DNA from: Actinopolyspora mortivallis DSM 44261
Lineage (GTDB): Bacteria > Actinomycetota > Actinomycetes > Mycobacteriales > Pseudonocardiaceae
Direction: 5' to 3'
Assembly (NCBI RefSeq): GCF_000384035.1
Contig: NZ_KB913024.1
Coordinates: forward strand, 311,355-375,354
Length of the DNA: 64,000 bases
Positions 38,134-46,325 of the stretch are shown here, piece by piece. Every line of letters begins with the position of its first letter. Position 1 is the stretch's first letter. The translations under genes were made by a program, and so were the position numbers. The notes beneath the pieces are model-generated. The model searched no databases. It was not told the origin of the DNA and saw only the letters and a program-made list of their open reading frames with translations.

Positions 38134-39018
38134 GTGTCAATCTTTCTCAACGAAAACAGCAAGGTCATCGTCCAGGGGATCACCGGTTCCGAGGGCACCA
38201 AGCACACGGCTCGGATGCTGCGCTCCGGAACGAACATCGTCGGCGGTGTGAACGCCCGCAAGGCGGGGCAGACCGTCGAGATCGAGGGCAGTCGGCTGCC
38301 CGTCTTCGGCAGCGTCAAGGAGGCGATGACCGAGACGGGGGCGGACGTCTCCGTGGTGTTCGTCCCGCCGAAGTTCGCCAAGGACGCCGTGATCGAGGCG
38401 ATCGACGCCGAGATCGGGCTCGCCGTGGTGATCACCGAGGGCATCCCGGTGCACGACGCGGCCTACTTCTGGTCGCACGCCACCGCCACCGGCAACCGCA
38501 CCCGCATCGTCGGGCCGAACTGCCCGGGTGTGATCTCGCCGGGCAAGTCCAACGCCGGCATCATCCCGGCCGACATCACCTCGACAGGCAGGATCGGGCT
38601 GGTCTCCAAGTCCGGCACCCTGACCTACCAGATGATGTACGAGCTGCGGGACATCGGTTTCTCGACCTGTGTCGGCATCGGCGGTGACCCGGTCATCGGA
38701 ACCACCCACATCGACGCGCTGCGGGCCTTCGAGCAGGACCCGGAGACCGAGGCGATCGTCATGATCGGCGAGATCGGCGGGGACGCCGAGGAACGGGCCG
38801 CCGAGTACGTCAAGGACAACGTCAGCAAGCCGGTCGTCGGCTACGTCGCGGGCTTCACGGCCCCCGAGGGCAAGACGATGGGCCACGCGGGGGCCATCGT
38901 CTCCGGTTCGGCGGGGACCGCCGAGGCGAAGAAGGAGGCCCTGGAGGCCGCCGGGGTCCGGGTCGGCAAGACCCCGAGCGAGACCGCCAGGCTGATGCGT
39001 TCGATTCTCGGCGGCTGA
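38134..39018 (+). CDS. sucD: Succinyl-CoA synthetase alpha subunit
   Basis: 294 aa, forms the catalytic heterodimer with SucC. CoA-binding Rossmann domain at the N-terminus (VQGITGSEG), GPNCPGVI motif, and the active-site histidine that is phosphorylated, H251 in [12 protein letters not shown] at 38134 with AAGGGGCGAG upstream. Cotranscribed with sucC; a hairpin 20 bases after the stop probably ends the operon. Confidence 0.97.
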   Translation: MSIFLNENSKVIVQGITGSEGTKHTARMLRSGTNIVGGVNARKAGQTVEIEGSRLPVFGSVKEAMTETGADVSVVFVPPKFAKDAVIEAIDAEIGLAVVITEGIPVHDAAYFWSHATATGNRTRIVGPNCPGVISPGKSNAGIIPADITSTGRIGLVSKSGTLTYQMMYELRDIGFSTCVGIGGDPVIGTTHIDALRAFEQDPETEAIVMIGEIGGDAEERAAEYVKDNVSKPVVGYVAGFTAPEGKTMGHAGAIVSGSAGTAEAKKEALEAAGVRVGKTPSETARLMRSILGG

Positions 39019-39038
39019 GTGCCGCGGGTTCTCGTTCC

Positions 39039-39080
39039 GGGCGCCGTCCAGCAGGGGAACAACCGTGCCGGGCGGCGCCC
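39039..39080 (+). terminator. Hairpin after sucCD
   Basis: GGGCGCCG (39039-39046) and CGGCGCCC (39073-39080) with a 26-base loop, 20 bases past the sucD stop. Followed by GTGTGTG rather than a T run. Confidence 0.45.
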
Positions 39081-39112
39081 GTGTGTGTCCGCGCCTCTTC
39101 CGCGCGCCGTCG

Positions 39113-39142
39113 TTGTGACTGTTTTTCGGGTTTCGGTACCGT
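39113..39142 (+). promoter_or_regulatory. Candidate promoter of the DUF5336 gene
   Basis: TTGTGA (39113-39118), 18-base spacer containing TTTTT, TACCGT (39137-39142). Start of transcription near 39149 leaves a leader of about 150 bases. Confidence 0.5.
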
Positions 39143-39300
39143 CGTGATCGAGACGTCGGCGTGCTCCCGCCCGACCGGCCGTGAGTCCGCTCCGAGCGGG
39201 ACCCGACGGGAGGCGGGAGACCCCGCCGCACGGCCGTCCCCGGACCTCGGGACGGCGGAGCCTTCCCGACACGACCGCCCGGCCAAGGATGGAGTTTCCC

Positions 39301-40137
39301 ATGCCCGCCCCCTACCCCCCTCCCCAGCCGTCCGGATCCACCGGAGTGGGGTGGTTCGAACCGAACGCGAAGTCGGTGCTCGCGCTCGCCGCCGCCGGTC
39401 TGGGGCTGGTCGGCTGGTTTCTCGGGTTCTTCGGTCCGGCCGGGGCGCTGACGGCGGGACTTCCCGGGCTCGGGATGGTCACCGTGGCCGTGCTGGCCGG
39501 GATGTGGTTGCTGCCCCGGGTGCCGTCCTGCCTCGTGGCCATGGTCCCCGCCGCGGTCTACGCCGCGCTGTCGGTGTTGCAGAGCGTGATCGTGGGCAGC
39601 GATCCCGGGGCCGTGGGGGTCGTGCTGGTGTTGTGCGCCCTGCTCCAGGCGGTGGCCGTGGTGGGGCTGTTGCTGTTCGAGTACGAGCTGCTGACCCCGC
39701 CGAAGGCGGGAGCGGCCGCGGCCACGCAACAGGTGACCCACCCCGGAGCCGGTGGTCAGCAGGGTCCCGGCCAACAACCGGGTGGTTGGAATCCGCAGAC
39801 CGGTTCGCAGCCGGTCCAACAGCCGGGAGCGAACCAGGGTGGTTGGGCCTCCGGCGGCATGCAGCAGGGCGTTGCCCCCGCCGGTCAGTTCGGCCAACCC
39901 CAGCCGCCCTACGCACAACCCCAACCCCCCCAGGCACAACCGCCGACGCACTCCCAGCCGTCCCCTCCGCAGCAGGCCCAGCCCGGGAACCCCTACGCCG
40001 GGCCCCCGCAGGGGTGGTCCCACCCCTACGAGCAGCAGCCTCCGGCGGAGGAGCAGGGCGGAACCCAGGAAGGTCCGCAGGGCACCCAGCAGATTCCCCA
40101 CCCCGGGCAGCGACCTCCCGGCGGGCCGGGTGCGTGA
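39301..40137 (+). CDS. DUF5336-like membrane protein (34-kDa antigen type)
   Basis: 278 aa from the ATG at 39301 (GGAG six bases upstream; an earlier in-frame ATG at 39289 overlaps that site). Four hydrophobic helices between residues ~25 and ~130, then a long Gln/Pro/Gly-rich cytosolic or surface tail (~140-278) with repeated QPQPP- and QQPG-like elements. Layout and position after sucD match mycobacterial Rv0954, the 34-kDa antigen family. Function unknown; in mycobacteria linked to the cell envelope and division. Confidence 0.8.
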   Translation: MPAPYPPPQPSGSTGVGWFEPNAKSVLALAAAGLGLVGWFLGFFGPAGALTAGLPGLGMVTVAVLAGMWLLPRVPSCLVAMVPAAVYAALSVLQSVIVGSDPGAVGVVLVLCALLQAVAVVGLLLFEYELLTPPKAGAAAATQQVTHPGAGGQQGPGQQPGGWNPQTGSQPVQQPGANQGGWASGGMQQGVAPAGQFGQPQPPYAQPQPPQAQPPTHSQPSPPQQAQPGNPYAGPPQGWSHPYEQQPPAEEQGGTQEGPQGTQQIPHPGQRPPGGPGA

Positions 40138-40278
40138 GAACCCTCCGGTGTGAGCGGGACCGGTCAGCCGCCCTCCCGGAGAGGGAGCCGGGGTCCGGAA
40201 GAACTTGATCGCTCGTCCGGGTGAGCTTTTCGGCGCGTCGTCCGCGCTGTTCGCGGGTCGGGTGACACCTTCGATCGT

Positions 40279-41766
40279 GTGAGGGCACTCGATTCCGCTC
40301 AGCAGGACACTGCCGAGCCCCGACCGGGCCGGTGGTGGGTTCGCACGGTGCGGGAAGCCCTGGTCGCGGCCGTTCTGGTCACGGTGGCGGGATGCCTGGC
40401 CACGGTCGCGCTGGTCGCCGTGATCGTCGGAGCGGCCCCGCGGGCCGAGCTCTCGTGGTCCGTCGTCCTCTCCGCCGTTCCGGGCTGGCTGGCCGCGTTC
40501 CGGGTTCCGCTGCGGATCGACGGGGCACCGTTGAGCGCGTTGCCGCTGCTGCCGACCCTGCTGCTCGTGGCGGCGATCGCCTGGAGCGCGGCCCGGGTGG
40601 CCCGGCGCTGTCGCCTGCGCCAGCCGAGACAGCTCCTTCCGCTGGTGCTGGCCACCGGCGGGTTCCACACGCTGACCGGCCTGTCGTGCGTCTCGACGCT
40701 GGAGCTGCTGCAAGCCCCGGTGAGGGCCGGATTCACGCAGGCCTGGCTGCACTGCGCCCTGCTCTCCTGCGCCGCCGCGCTGGCGGGCACGGTGGACCGG
40801 TGCGGAGTGCTCTACCTGCTGTGGCAGCGTCTTCCACGCGGCATGTGGCCCGCCGTGCGGGTGGGCGCGTCGTGCTGTGCCTGCGTGGTCGCCGCCGGAG
40901 CGGCGGTGTTGCTCACCGCGCTGACGCTGAACCTGCCGGAGGTGCAGGCCCGTTCGGTCGCCCTGGGCAGCGTCGGCGCGGGATGGGGAGCGACCGTGCT
41001 CGCGGTGCTGTACGTGCCGAACGCGGTGTTCGGGGCCTGGACGTTCGCCACCGGGACGGGACTCGCGTTCGGGGACACCGTGCTCACCCCGTTCGCGGGG
41101 GCACTGGACAGGCCGCTTCCGGTGCTGCCGCTGTTCGGCCTCCTGCCGGAGGAACCTCCCACCACGCCCGCGCTCGGCGTGTTGTCCGCACCGCTGCTCG
41201 CCGGAGTCGTGGTGGGGGTGTGCTGCCGTCGGGAGGTCGCGCGGGACGGCAGTCGGGTGCTGCTGTACGCGGGACTGTGCGCCGGGTTGTTCGTGCTGGT
41301 GGCGACGTTGGTCTCCGGTGGAGGTCTCGGCGGGGTGTACGGCCCGTTGTCGTTGCGGCCCGTGGTGGCGGCGCTGGCCACGACCGGCTGGCTGACGGCC
41401 GTGGCCGTCCCGGTGGCCCGGTTGTTCGGGACCGGCGGGGACACCGGCGACGGCGACGAGCTCGCCGAGTCGCCTCCCGCCCCCTCGGACGGGGACACCG
41501 GCGAGGAGCCGACGGAGCGGCCCGACCCGTCCGGGGAGTCCGCCGAGGACGGGGAGGAGCCGGACGGTCGAACCGTCCGCGAAGAGGAGGAGTGCTCCTC
41601 CGACGTCGAGGGGGACGACGCCGCGGCGGGGGAGTCCATTGCGGAGGACCCCGCCCCGGAGTGCGTCTCGCCGTTCCCCACGGAGGCGGAGGGCGTTCCC
41701 GCCGTGGAGGAGGGTTTCCCGTCGGAGGAGGAAGCCGACCGGCAGCGGCTGCCGCTGCCCGAGTGA
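40279..41766 (+). CDS. DUF6350 family membrane protein
   Basis: 495 aa. About ten to eleven hydrophobic helices over residues 1-385, then an acidic, Ser/Pro/Glu-rich C-terminal tail of ~110 residues. Position directly before purN/purH matches Rv0955, the DUF6350 protein. The GTG at 40279 has no ribosome-binding site and may be leaderless. Conserved in actinobacteria, function unknown to me. Confidence 0.8.
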   Translation: MRALDSAQQDTAEPRPGRWWVRTVREALVAAVLVTVAGCLATVALVAVIVGAAPRAELSWSVVLSAVPGWLAAFRVPLRIDGAPLSALPLLPTLLLVAAIAWSAARVARRCRLRQPRQLLPLVLATGGFHTLTGLSCVSTLELLQAPVRAGFTQAWLHCALLSCAAALAGTVDRCGVLYLLWQRLPRGMWPAVRVGASCCACVVAAGAAVLLTALTLNLPEVQARSVALGSVGAGWGATVLAVLYVPNAVFGAWTFATGTGLAFGDTVLTPFAGALDRPLPVLPLFGLLPEEPPTTPALGVLSAPLLAGVVVGVCCRREVARDGSRVLLYAGLCAGLFVLVATLVSGGGLGGVYGPLSLRPVVAALATTGWLTAVAVPVARLFGTGGDTGDGDELAESPPAPSDGDTGEEPTERPDPSGESAEDGEEPDGRTVREEEECSSDVEGDDAAAGESIAEDPAPECVSPFPTEAEGVPAVEEGFPSEEEADRQRLPLPE

Positions 41767-42084
41767 ACCCGGCGGGTTCCCTCCCGCGCCGGAGCGGTGT
41801 GTGAGGTTCCCGTCGCGGCGGACCGGGCTTTCTCGGTGCCGTTGTCCCAGGCGGTGGGATCAGGGAAAACGTCCGGACGGAGTCGTCGCGTGGCACACCA
41901 CCGCCGAAGGACCCTGCCGGTGGTGATCGCGAACCGGGCGCTTAGTCTGCGTGTGGCATCAAGCGGAAAATCTCAAGGCCGTCGTCAGGAGTGCACACTG
42001 AGCGCCCCACTCCCCACCGCCACGGAGCGGGACAGCGTACTGCCGGACGAGTCCGGCGGCAGAAGTTTTCGGCCGACCGGCCCG

Positions 42085-44250
42085 ATGCGGGTGGTCGTCC
42101 TGGTGTCCGGGTCCGGCAGCCTGTTGCAGGCGCTGCTGGACGCCGCCGAGGACCCGAACTATCCGGTGCGGGTGGTCGCCGTGGGCGCGGACCGCGCCGG
42201 GACGACCGGCGTGGAACGTGCCGAGCGGGCCGGTGTTCCCACGTTCACCTGTCGACTGAAGGACTACGGGAGTCGACAGGAGTGGGACCGGGCACTCGCC
42301 GAGGAGTGCGCCGCCCACGAGCCGGACCTGGTGGTCTCGGCGGGGTTCATGAAACTCGTCGGGACCGGGTTCCTGGCCCGGTTCGGGGGCCGCTACCTCA
42401 ACAGCCATCCCGCCCTGCTGCCCTCCTTCCCCGGAATGCACGGGGTGCGGGATGCGCTCGACTACGGTGTCCGGGTGACCGGCTGCACCCTGTTCGTCGT
42501 CGACGAGGGAGTCGACACCGGACCGATCCTGGAACAGCAGGCGGTCGAGGTGCTGCCCGACGACGACGAGCGGAGTCTGCACGAGCGGATCAAGGTCGAG
42601 GAACGACGGACGCTGGTGCGAACGCTGCAACGGTTGGCAGAGCACGGGTGGACCGTGCGGGGACGAAAGGTGAGTATCGGCGTGACCACGAGTTCGCAGC
42701 AACAGCGACCGGTGCGGCGTGCTTTGCTCGGTGTTTCGGACAAGTCGGGCCTGCTCGAACTGGCCACCGGGTTGCACGCGGCCGGAGTGGAGATCGTTTC
42801 CACCGGAGGGACCGCCCGGACGATCTCGGACGCCGGAGTTCCCGTCACACCGGTCGAGGAGCTCACCGGTTTCCCCGAGACCCTGGACGGCAGGGTCAAG
42901 ACCCTGCACCCGCGCGTGCACGCCGGTCTGCTGGCGGACCAGCGCAGGCGGGAGCACGTCGAGCAGCTGGCCGAACTGGACATCCCCCCGTTCGACCTGC
43001 TCGTGGTCAACCTGTACCCGTTCGTCCGCACGGTGGAGTCCGGCGCGGAACCGGACGAGATCGTGGAGAACATCGACATCGGTGGTCCGGCGATGGTGCG
43101 TGCCGCCGCCAAGAACCACGGCAGCACGGCGGTGGTGGTGGACCCGAACGACTACGAGTGGGTCGTGGAGCGGGTCCGCGCGGGAGGTTTCGACGACACC
43201 GAGCGGGCGCGGCTGGCCGCGGCGGCGTTCCGCCACACCGCCTCCTACGACGTGGCCGTGGCCGGATGGATGACCCGGCGCACCGGCGACAGCGAGGAGA
43301 CCTTCCCCGGCTGGATGGGTGAGACCTGGCAGCGGCGCAGCGCACTGCGCTACGGGGAGAACCCGCATCAGCCCGCCGCCCTGTACGTCTCCGGCGGCGA
43401 GGCGACCGGACTGGCCGCCGCGGCCCAGTTGCACGGCAAGGAGATGTCCTACAACAACTATGTGGACGCCGACGCCGCCTGGCGGGCCGCGCACGACCAC
43501 GCGCGCACCTGTGTCGCCGTGATCAAACACGCCAACCCCTGCGGCATCGCCGTCTCGGACACCGACGTCGCCGAGGCCCACCGCAAGGCCCACGAGTGCG
43601 ATCCGGTCAGTGCCTTCGGAGGTGTGATCGCCACCAACAGCGAGGTCTCGGTGCCGATGGCCGAGCAGATCTCCGAGGTCTTCACCGAGGTGGTGGTGGC
43701 CCCGAGCTACGCCGAGGGCGCTCTGGAGGTGCTCCAGAAGAAGAAGAACGTCCGCATCCTCACGGCCCAGCCGCCGCAGCCGGGGCGGGTCGAGATGCGT
43801 GCGATCTCGGGGGGTCTGCTGGTTCAGGGCGCGGACGAGATCGACGTCTCCGGTGACGACCCGGCGAACTGGACTCTGGCCGCAGGGGAGCCCGTGGACG
43901 CGGAAACCCTGCGGGACCTGGAGTTCGCCTGGCGAACCTGCCGTGCGGTGAAGTCGAACGCGATCCTGCTGGCCGACCGGGGAGCCACCGTCGGCGTCGG
44001 GATGGGGCAGGTGAACCGGGTCGACGCGGCCCGGCTGGCGGTGTCCCGCTCCCGGGACCGCGCCGGTGGCGCGGTGGCGGCTTCGGACGCCTTCTTCCCG
44101 TTCCCGGACGGCTTGCAGGTGCTCATCGACGCGGGGGTGCGTGCCGTGGTGCAGCCCGGTGGTTCGGTGCGGGACGAGGAGGTGACCGCGGCGGCGGCCG
44201 CCGCCGGTGTTCCGCTCTACCTCACCGGCACCAGGCACTTCGCCCACTGA
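42085..44250 (+). CDS. purN: PurN-PurH read as one continuous frame (GAR transformylase fused to AICAR transformylase/IMP cyclohydrolase)
   Basis: 721 aa if read from the ATG at 42085. Residues 1-199 are PurN: folate-dependent GAR transformylase with [15 protein letters not shown], the catalytic Asn/His in [16 protein letters not shown] and Asp in GVDTGPIL, ending GRKVSIG where M. tuberculosis PurN stops. No stop follows; codon 200 is the GTG that starts PurH. Normally the two genes overlap with different frames. Removing one base at the junction (GGCGTGA to GGGTGA) would restore a PurN stop, so either a one-base insertion created a fusion or the sequence has an error there. True PurN start may be a CTG at 41998 with AGGAG upstream, adding 29 residues. 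Confidence 0.8.
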   Translation: MRVVVLVSGSGSLLQALLDAAEDPNYPVRVVAVGADRAGTTGVERAERAGVPTFTCRLKDYGSRQEWDRALAEECAAHEPDLVVSAGFMKLVGTGFLARFGGRYLNSHPALLPSFPGMHGVRDALDYGVRVTGCTLFVVDEGVDTGPILEQQAVEVLPDDDERSLHERIKVEERRTLVRTLQRLAEHGWTVRGRKVSIGVTTSSQQQRPVRRALLGVSDKSGLLELATGLHAAGVEIVSTGGTARTISDAGVPVTPVEELTGFPETLDGRVKTLHPRVHAGLLADQRRREHVEQLAELDIPPFDLLVVNLYPFVRTVESGAEPDEIVENIDIGGPAMVRAAAKNHGSTAVVVDPNDYEWVVERVRAGGFDDTERARLAAAAFRHTASYDVAVAGWMTRRTGDSEETFPGWMGETWQRRSALRYGENPHQPAALYVSGGEATGLAAAAQLHGKEMSYNNYVDADAAWRAAHDHARTCVAVIKHANPCGIAVSDTDVAEAHRKAHECDPVSAFGGVIATNSEVSVPMAEQISEVFTEVVVAPSYAEGALEVLQKKKNVRILTAQPPQPGRVEMRAISGGLLVQGADEIDVSGDDPANWTLAAGEPVDAETLRDLEFAWRTCRAVKSNAILLADRGATVGVGMGQVNRVDAARLAVSRSRDRAGGAVAASDAFFPFPDGLQVLIDAGVRAVVQPGGSVRDEEVTAAAAAAGVPLYLTGTRHFAH
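42682..44250 (+). CDS. purH: Bifunctional AICAR transformylase / IMP cyclohydrolase
   Basis: Last two steps of IMP synthesis. From the internal GTG at 42682 the product is 522 aa, the normal PurH length. N-terminal IMP cyclohydrolase (MGS-like) with [13 protein letters not shown] and [13 protein letters not shown]-terminal AICAR transformylase with [12 protein letters not shown] and the catalytic KHANPCG. AAGGTGAG lies seven bases before the GTG, a good ribosome-binding site, so free PurH can be made even if purN is fused to it. Ends with GTRHFAH, typical for the family. With guaB and guaA in the same window, purine synthesis is well represented. Confidence 0.95.
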   Translation: MTTSSQQQRPVRRALLGVSDKSGLLELATGLHAAGVEIVSTGGTARTISDAGVPVTPVEELTGFPETLDGRVKTLHPRVHAGLLADQRRREHVEQLAELDIPPFDLLVVNLYPFVRTVESGAEPDEIVENIDIGGPAMVRAAAKNHGSTAVVVDPNDYEWVVERVRAGGFDDTERARLAAAAFRHTASYDVAVAGWMTRRTGDSEETFPGWMGETWQRRSALRYGENPHQPAALYVSGGEATGLAAAAQLHGKEMSYNNYVDADAAWRAAHDHARTCVAVIKHANPCGIAVSDTDVAEAHRKAHECDPVSAFGGVIATNSEVSVPMAEQISEVFTEVVVAPSYAEGALEVLQKKKNVRILTAQPPQPGRVEMRAISGGLLVQGADEIDVSGDDPANWTLAAGEPVDAETLRDLEFAWRTCRAVKSNAILLADRGATVGVGMGQVNRVDAARLAVSRSRDRAGGAVAASDAFFPFPDGLQVLIDAGVRAVVQPGGSVRDEEVTAAAAAAGVPLYLTGTRHFAH

Positions 44251-44268
44251 GGACCGTGCCGAGGTGTT

Positions 44269-45216
44269 TTACGCGGTCCCCGGGCGGGTGAGCCCGGGGT
44301 CACCGCCGGGAGCCGGACCGTCCTCCTGCGGTTCCCTCCAGACCCGCCAGGGCCGGGTGCGTATCCACTCCCCGATCGGGGTGGGGCGGAATCCGAGGAC
44401 CCGCTCGGCGGTCGGGTCGGCGCGGAACAGCTCGGAGTCGGGGTGTTCGTCCAGCCAGTGGTAGATGCCCGCCACCCCGGCCGCCGTGCGGGCACCGAGC
44501 GGGCCGCGCAACATGGCCTCGAATCCGGTGGCCGTCAGTGGCCGGAAGGTGACCTCGTCGTTCAGCTCCGCGCCCAGCAGGCCGGCGAGTTCGGGGCCGG
44601 TCACCTCCTGCCCGCCGGTCAGCGGCAGCACCGTGTGTTCGAGGCCCTCCCGCGTCAGCGCTGCGACGGTGGCCGTGGCGAGGTCCTCGTGCGAGAGCCA
44701 GGCGACCTTCCGGTCCGGGGCGAAGGGGTAGGACAGCACCCCGTGGTTCACCAGCTCGGGCCCGTTCCAGGGACTGAAGATGTTGTCCAGGTAGACCGTC
44801 GGGCGCAGCACCACGACGGGCACCCCGCTGTCGCGCAGGATCCGCTCGGCGATCCGCCTGGTCTCGTAGACGTCGTAGCGGGTGACCTCCGCGGGCAGCG
44901 GGAGGTTCGTGTTGTGCACGATCCGCCGTAGCCCCGCCCGGCGGGCGGCGGTGGCGATGTTGGTGGCGTAGGTTTCGACGAGTTCCCGGTCGAACACCAG
45001 TGGGAGCACCACCGAGGCGTGGGTGATCCCCTCGAAGGCCCGTCGTAACCCGTCCGGGTCGGCCAGGTCCCCGTACACCGTGGTCGTCGTCGCGGAGGGG
45101 GCGCCGCCCCTGGTGAAGCCGCGTACCTCGTGCCCGGCGGCTCCGAGTTTCTCGGCCACGGCGGCTCCCTGGAGTCCTCCGGAGCCGATGACCAGGTAGC
45201 GGTGCTGGTCGGTCAT
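44269..45216 (-). CDS. NmrA/NAD(P)-binding family protein
   Basis: 315-aa atypical short-chain dehydrogenase. N-terminal Rossmann motif IGSGGLQGAAVAEKLG for NAD(P); central NmrA-like HTHASVVLPL-type region without the classical Tyr-Lys catalytic pair in a clear position; C-terminal substrate domain. NmrA-like proteins act as reductases or NADP-sensing regulators. ATG at 45216; upstream open codons are noncoding. It converges on purH with only 18 bases between stops. The SOS-box region lies ~200 bases upstream, so damage control of this gene is possible. Confidence 0.8.
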   Translation of the reverse strand: MTDQHRYLVIGSGGLQGAAVAEKLGAAGHEVRGFTRGGAPSATTTTVYGDLADPDGLRRAFEGITHASVVLPLVFDRELVETYATNIATAARRAGLRRIVHNTNLPLPAEVTRYDVYETRRIAERILRDSGVPVVVLRPTVYLDNIFSPWNGPELVNHGVLSYPFAPDRKVAWLSHEDLATATVAALTREGLEHTVLPLTGGQEVTGPELAGLLGAELNDEVTFRPLTATGFEAMLRGPLGARTAAGVAGIYHWLDEHPDSELFRADPTAERVLGFRPTPIGEWIRTRPWRVWREPQEDGPAPGGDPGLTRPGTA

Positions 45217-45375
45217 TGTTGCCCATCGTCGTGTTCGGTGTCGTGTCCGTGTCGAGGAAAGCACGTCCGGACCCCGCCGGGGAACACGGAAACCGGTGTC
45301 CTCGGACGGGGAGTTGTCCGTGTGCCGGGGACTGTCCGCTGTCGACCGGTCCGTTCCCCTTTTCGGATGATCAAC

Positions 45376-45432
45376 TTGACCGGCGGTGCCGAATGCGGTT
45401 TACTGAGGCTGTTCGAACACGAGTTCGAACAG
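45376..45432 (+). promoter_or_regulatory. Promoter with consensus LexA/SOS box
   Basis: TTGACC (45376-45381), 17-base spacer, TTTACT (45399-45404), then the palindrome TCGAACACGAGTTCGA (45413-45428), a perfect match to the actinobacterial LexA box TCGAAC-N4-GTTCGA and extended to CTG...CAG (45409-45432). The box covers the predicted transcription start. No SOS gene follows directly. Confidence 0.75.
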
Positions 45433-45465
45433 CACGGTGGCCGACGTCGGGGGTCGGCCACCGTG
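45433..45465 (+). terminator. 13-bp hairpin immediately after the SOS box
   Basis: CACGGTGGCCGAC (45433-45445) and GTCGGCCACCGTG (45453-45465), perfect, 7-base loop. It follows the SOS promoter so closely that transcripts would be only ~55 bases if it terminates. A second hairpin (GGGCGACCG 45581-45589 with CGGTCGCCC 45611-45619) lies further on. The rest of 45466-45760 holds no supported gene. Confidence 0.55.
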
Positions 45466-45760
45466 TCGGGGGACGTGTCGTGTTCTCATACGACACGAGC
45501 GGTACCTTCCGGACGGTCACCCGGCGTCCTGTCCGATGCGGGGTGGACGTCCGAAGCGACGTGCGGGTGCCGCCGGAGGCGGGCGACCGTGTTTTGTACG
45601 GGGTGTTTCGCGGTCGCCCGTCGCCGGGTCCCGCGTGCGGCCGGGGGCGGGCGCCCAGGACGAACGGCTTCGAACGTTCGGGGGAACCTCCCGTTCGTTC
45701 CGAATGTCGAACATGTCCTACCGCCACGATCGAACCGTGCGCGCCGACTACCATCCGGGC

Positions 45761-46231
45761 GTGGCCGAAAACGACTCCACGGAGAACACGGAGCCGAGTT
45801 TCGAGATCGGCAAGGACGGGCTGGGCGGCATCGTCGTGGGAATGGACGGCAGCCCGGCGAGTTTCCACGCCGCGGCGTGGGCGGCCGGACTGGCTCGCCG
45901 GGAACGCTCCCGCCTGGTGCTCGTCTACGTCGAAGCGGTGGGCGGGGTGGCCTACTGGTCGCCGATGGGAGTGGCCGTGGCCAGCGAGGCCGCCGAAAGC
46001 CTCGTGGCCGACCTGAAGCGGGAACTCGTCACCCACCTGCAGTGGGTCGACATCGACTGGGACTTCGTCCACCACCGGGGGGATCCGGCTGTCGGACTGG
46101 AGCGTGTGGCCGAGGACTACCGGGCCGACCTCATCGTGGTCGGCCGTTCCCGCCGCCGTGGCGGCCTGCTCGGCACCGTACCGGCCACGCTCGTGGTCGA
46201 GGCGGTCAGGCCGGTCGTGGTCGTGCCGTGA
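45761..46231 (+). CDS. Universal stress protein (UspA family)
   Basis: Cytoplasmic nucleotide-binding stress protein, 156 aa from the GTG at 45761. One Usp domain: IVVGMDGSPAS at the start of the fold and the ATP-binding G-x2-G-x9-G-type loop in VVGRSRRRGGLLGTVPATLV near the end. TACCAT (45749-45754) ends six bases before the GTG, consistent with a leaderless mRNA. In-frame codons run on upstream into the SOS-box region, but they lack conservation. Whether the SOS promoter reads into this gene is open. Confidence 0.85.
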   Translation: MAENDSTENTEPSFEIGKDGLGGIVVGMDGSPASFHAAAWAAGLARRERSRLVLVYVEAVGGVAYWSPMGVAVASEAAESLVADLKRELVTHLQWVDIDWDFVHHRGDPAVGLERVAEDYRADLIVVGRSRRRGGLLGTVPATLVVEAVRPVVVVP

Positions 46232-46255
46232 CCCTCGCCCTCCGCCGTGGTGCGG

Positions 46256-46303
46256 GCGGGGTGGCCCGGCGGCTCAGCCGGTAGCCCCCGGTAGCCACCC
46301 CGC
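46256..46303. terminator. Large hairpin between convergent Usp and TNT genes
   Basis: GCGGGGTGGC (46256-46265) pairs with GCCACCCCGC (46294-46303); the 28-base loop can fold again (CCGGC/GCCGG). Bidirectional terminator. Confidence 0.65.
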
Positions 46304-46325
46304 GCACCGGGAAACGGGATCCCCG

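Noticed and set aside
45437..45760. N-terminal extension of the universal stress protein to 264 aa
   Set aside because: The added residues cover the hairpin after the SOS box, show no Usp similarity and lack coding bias.
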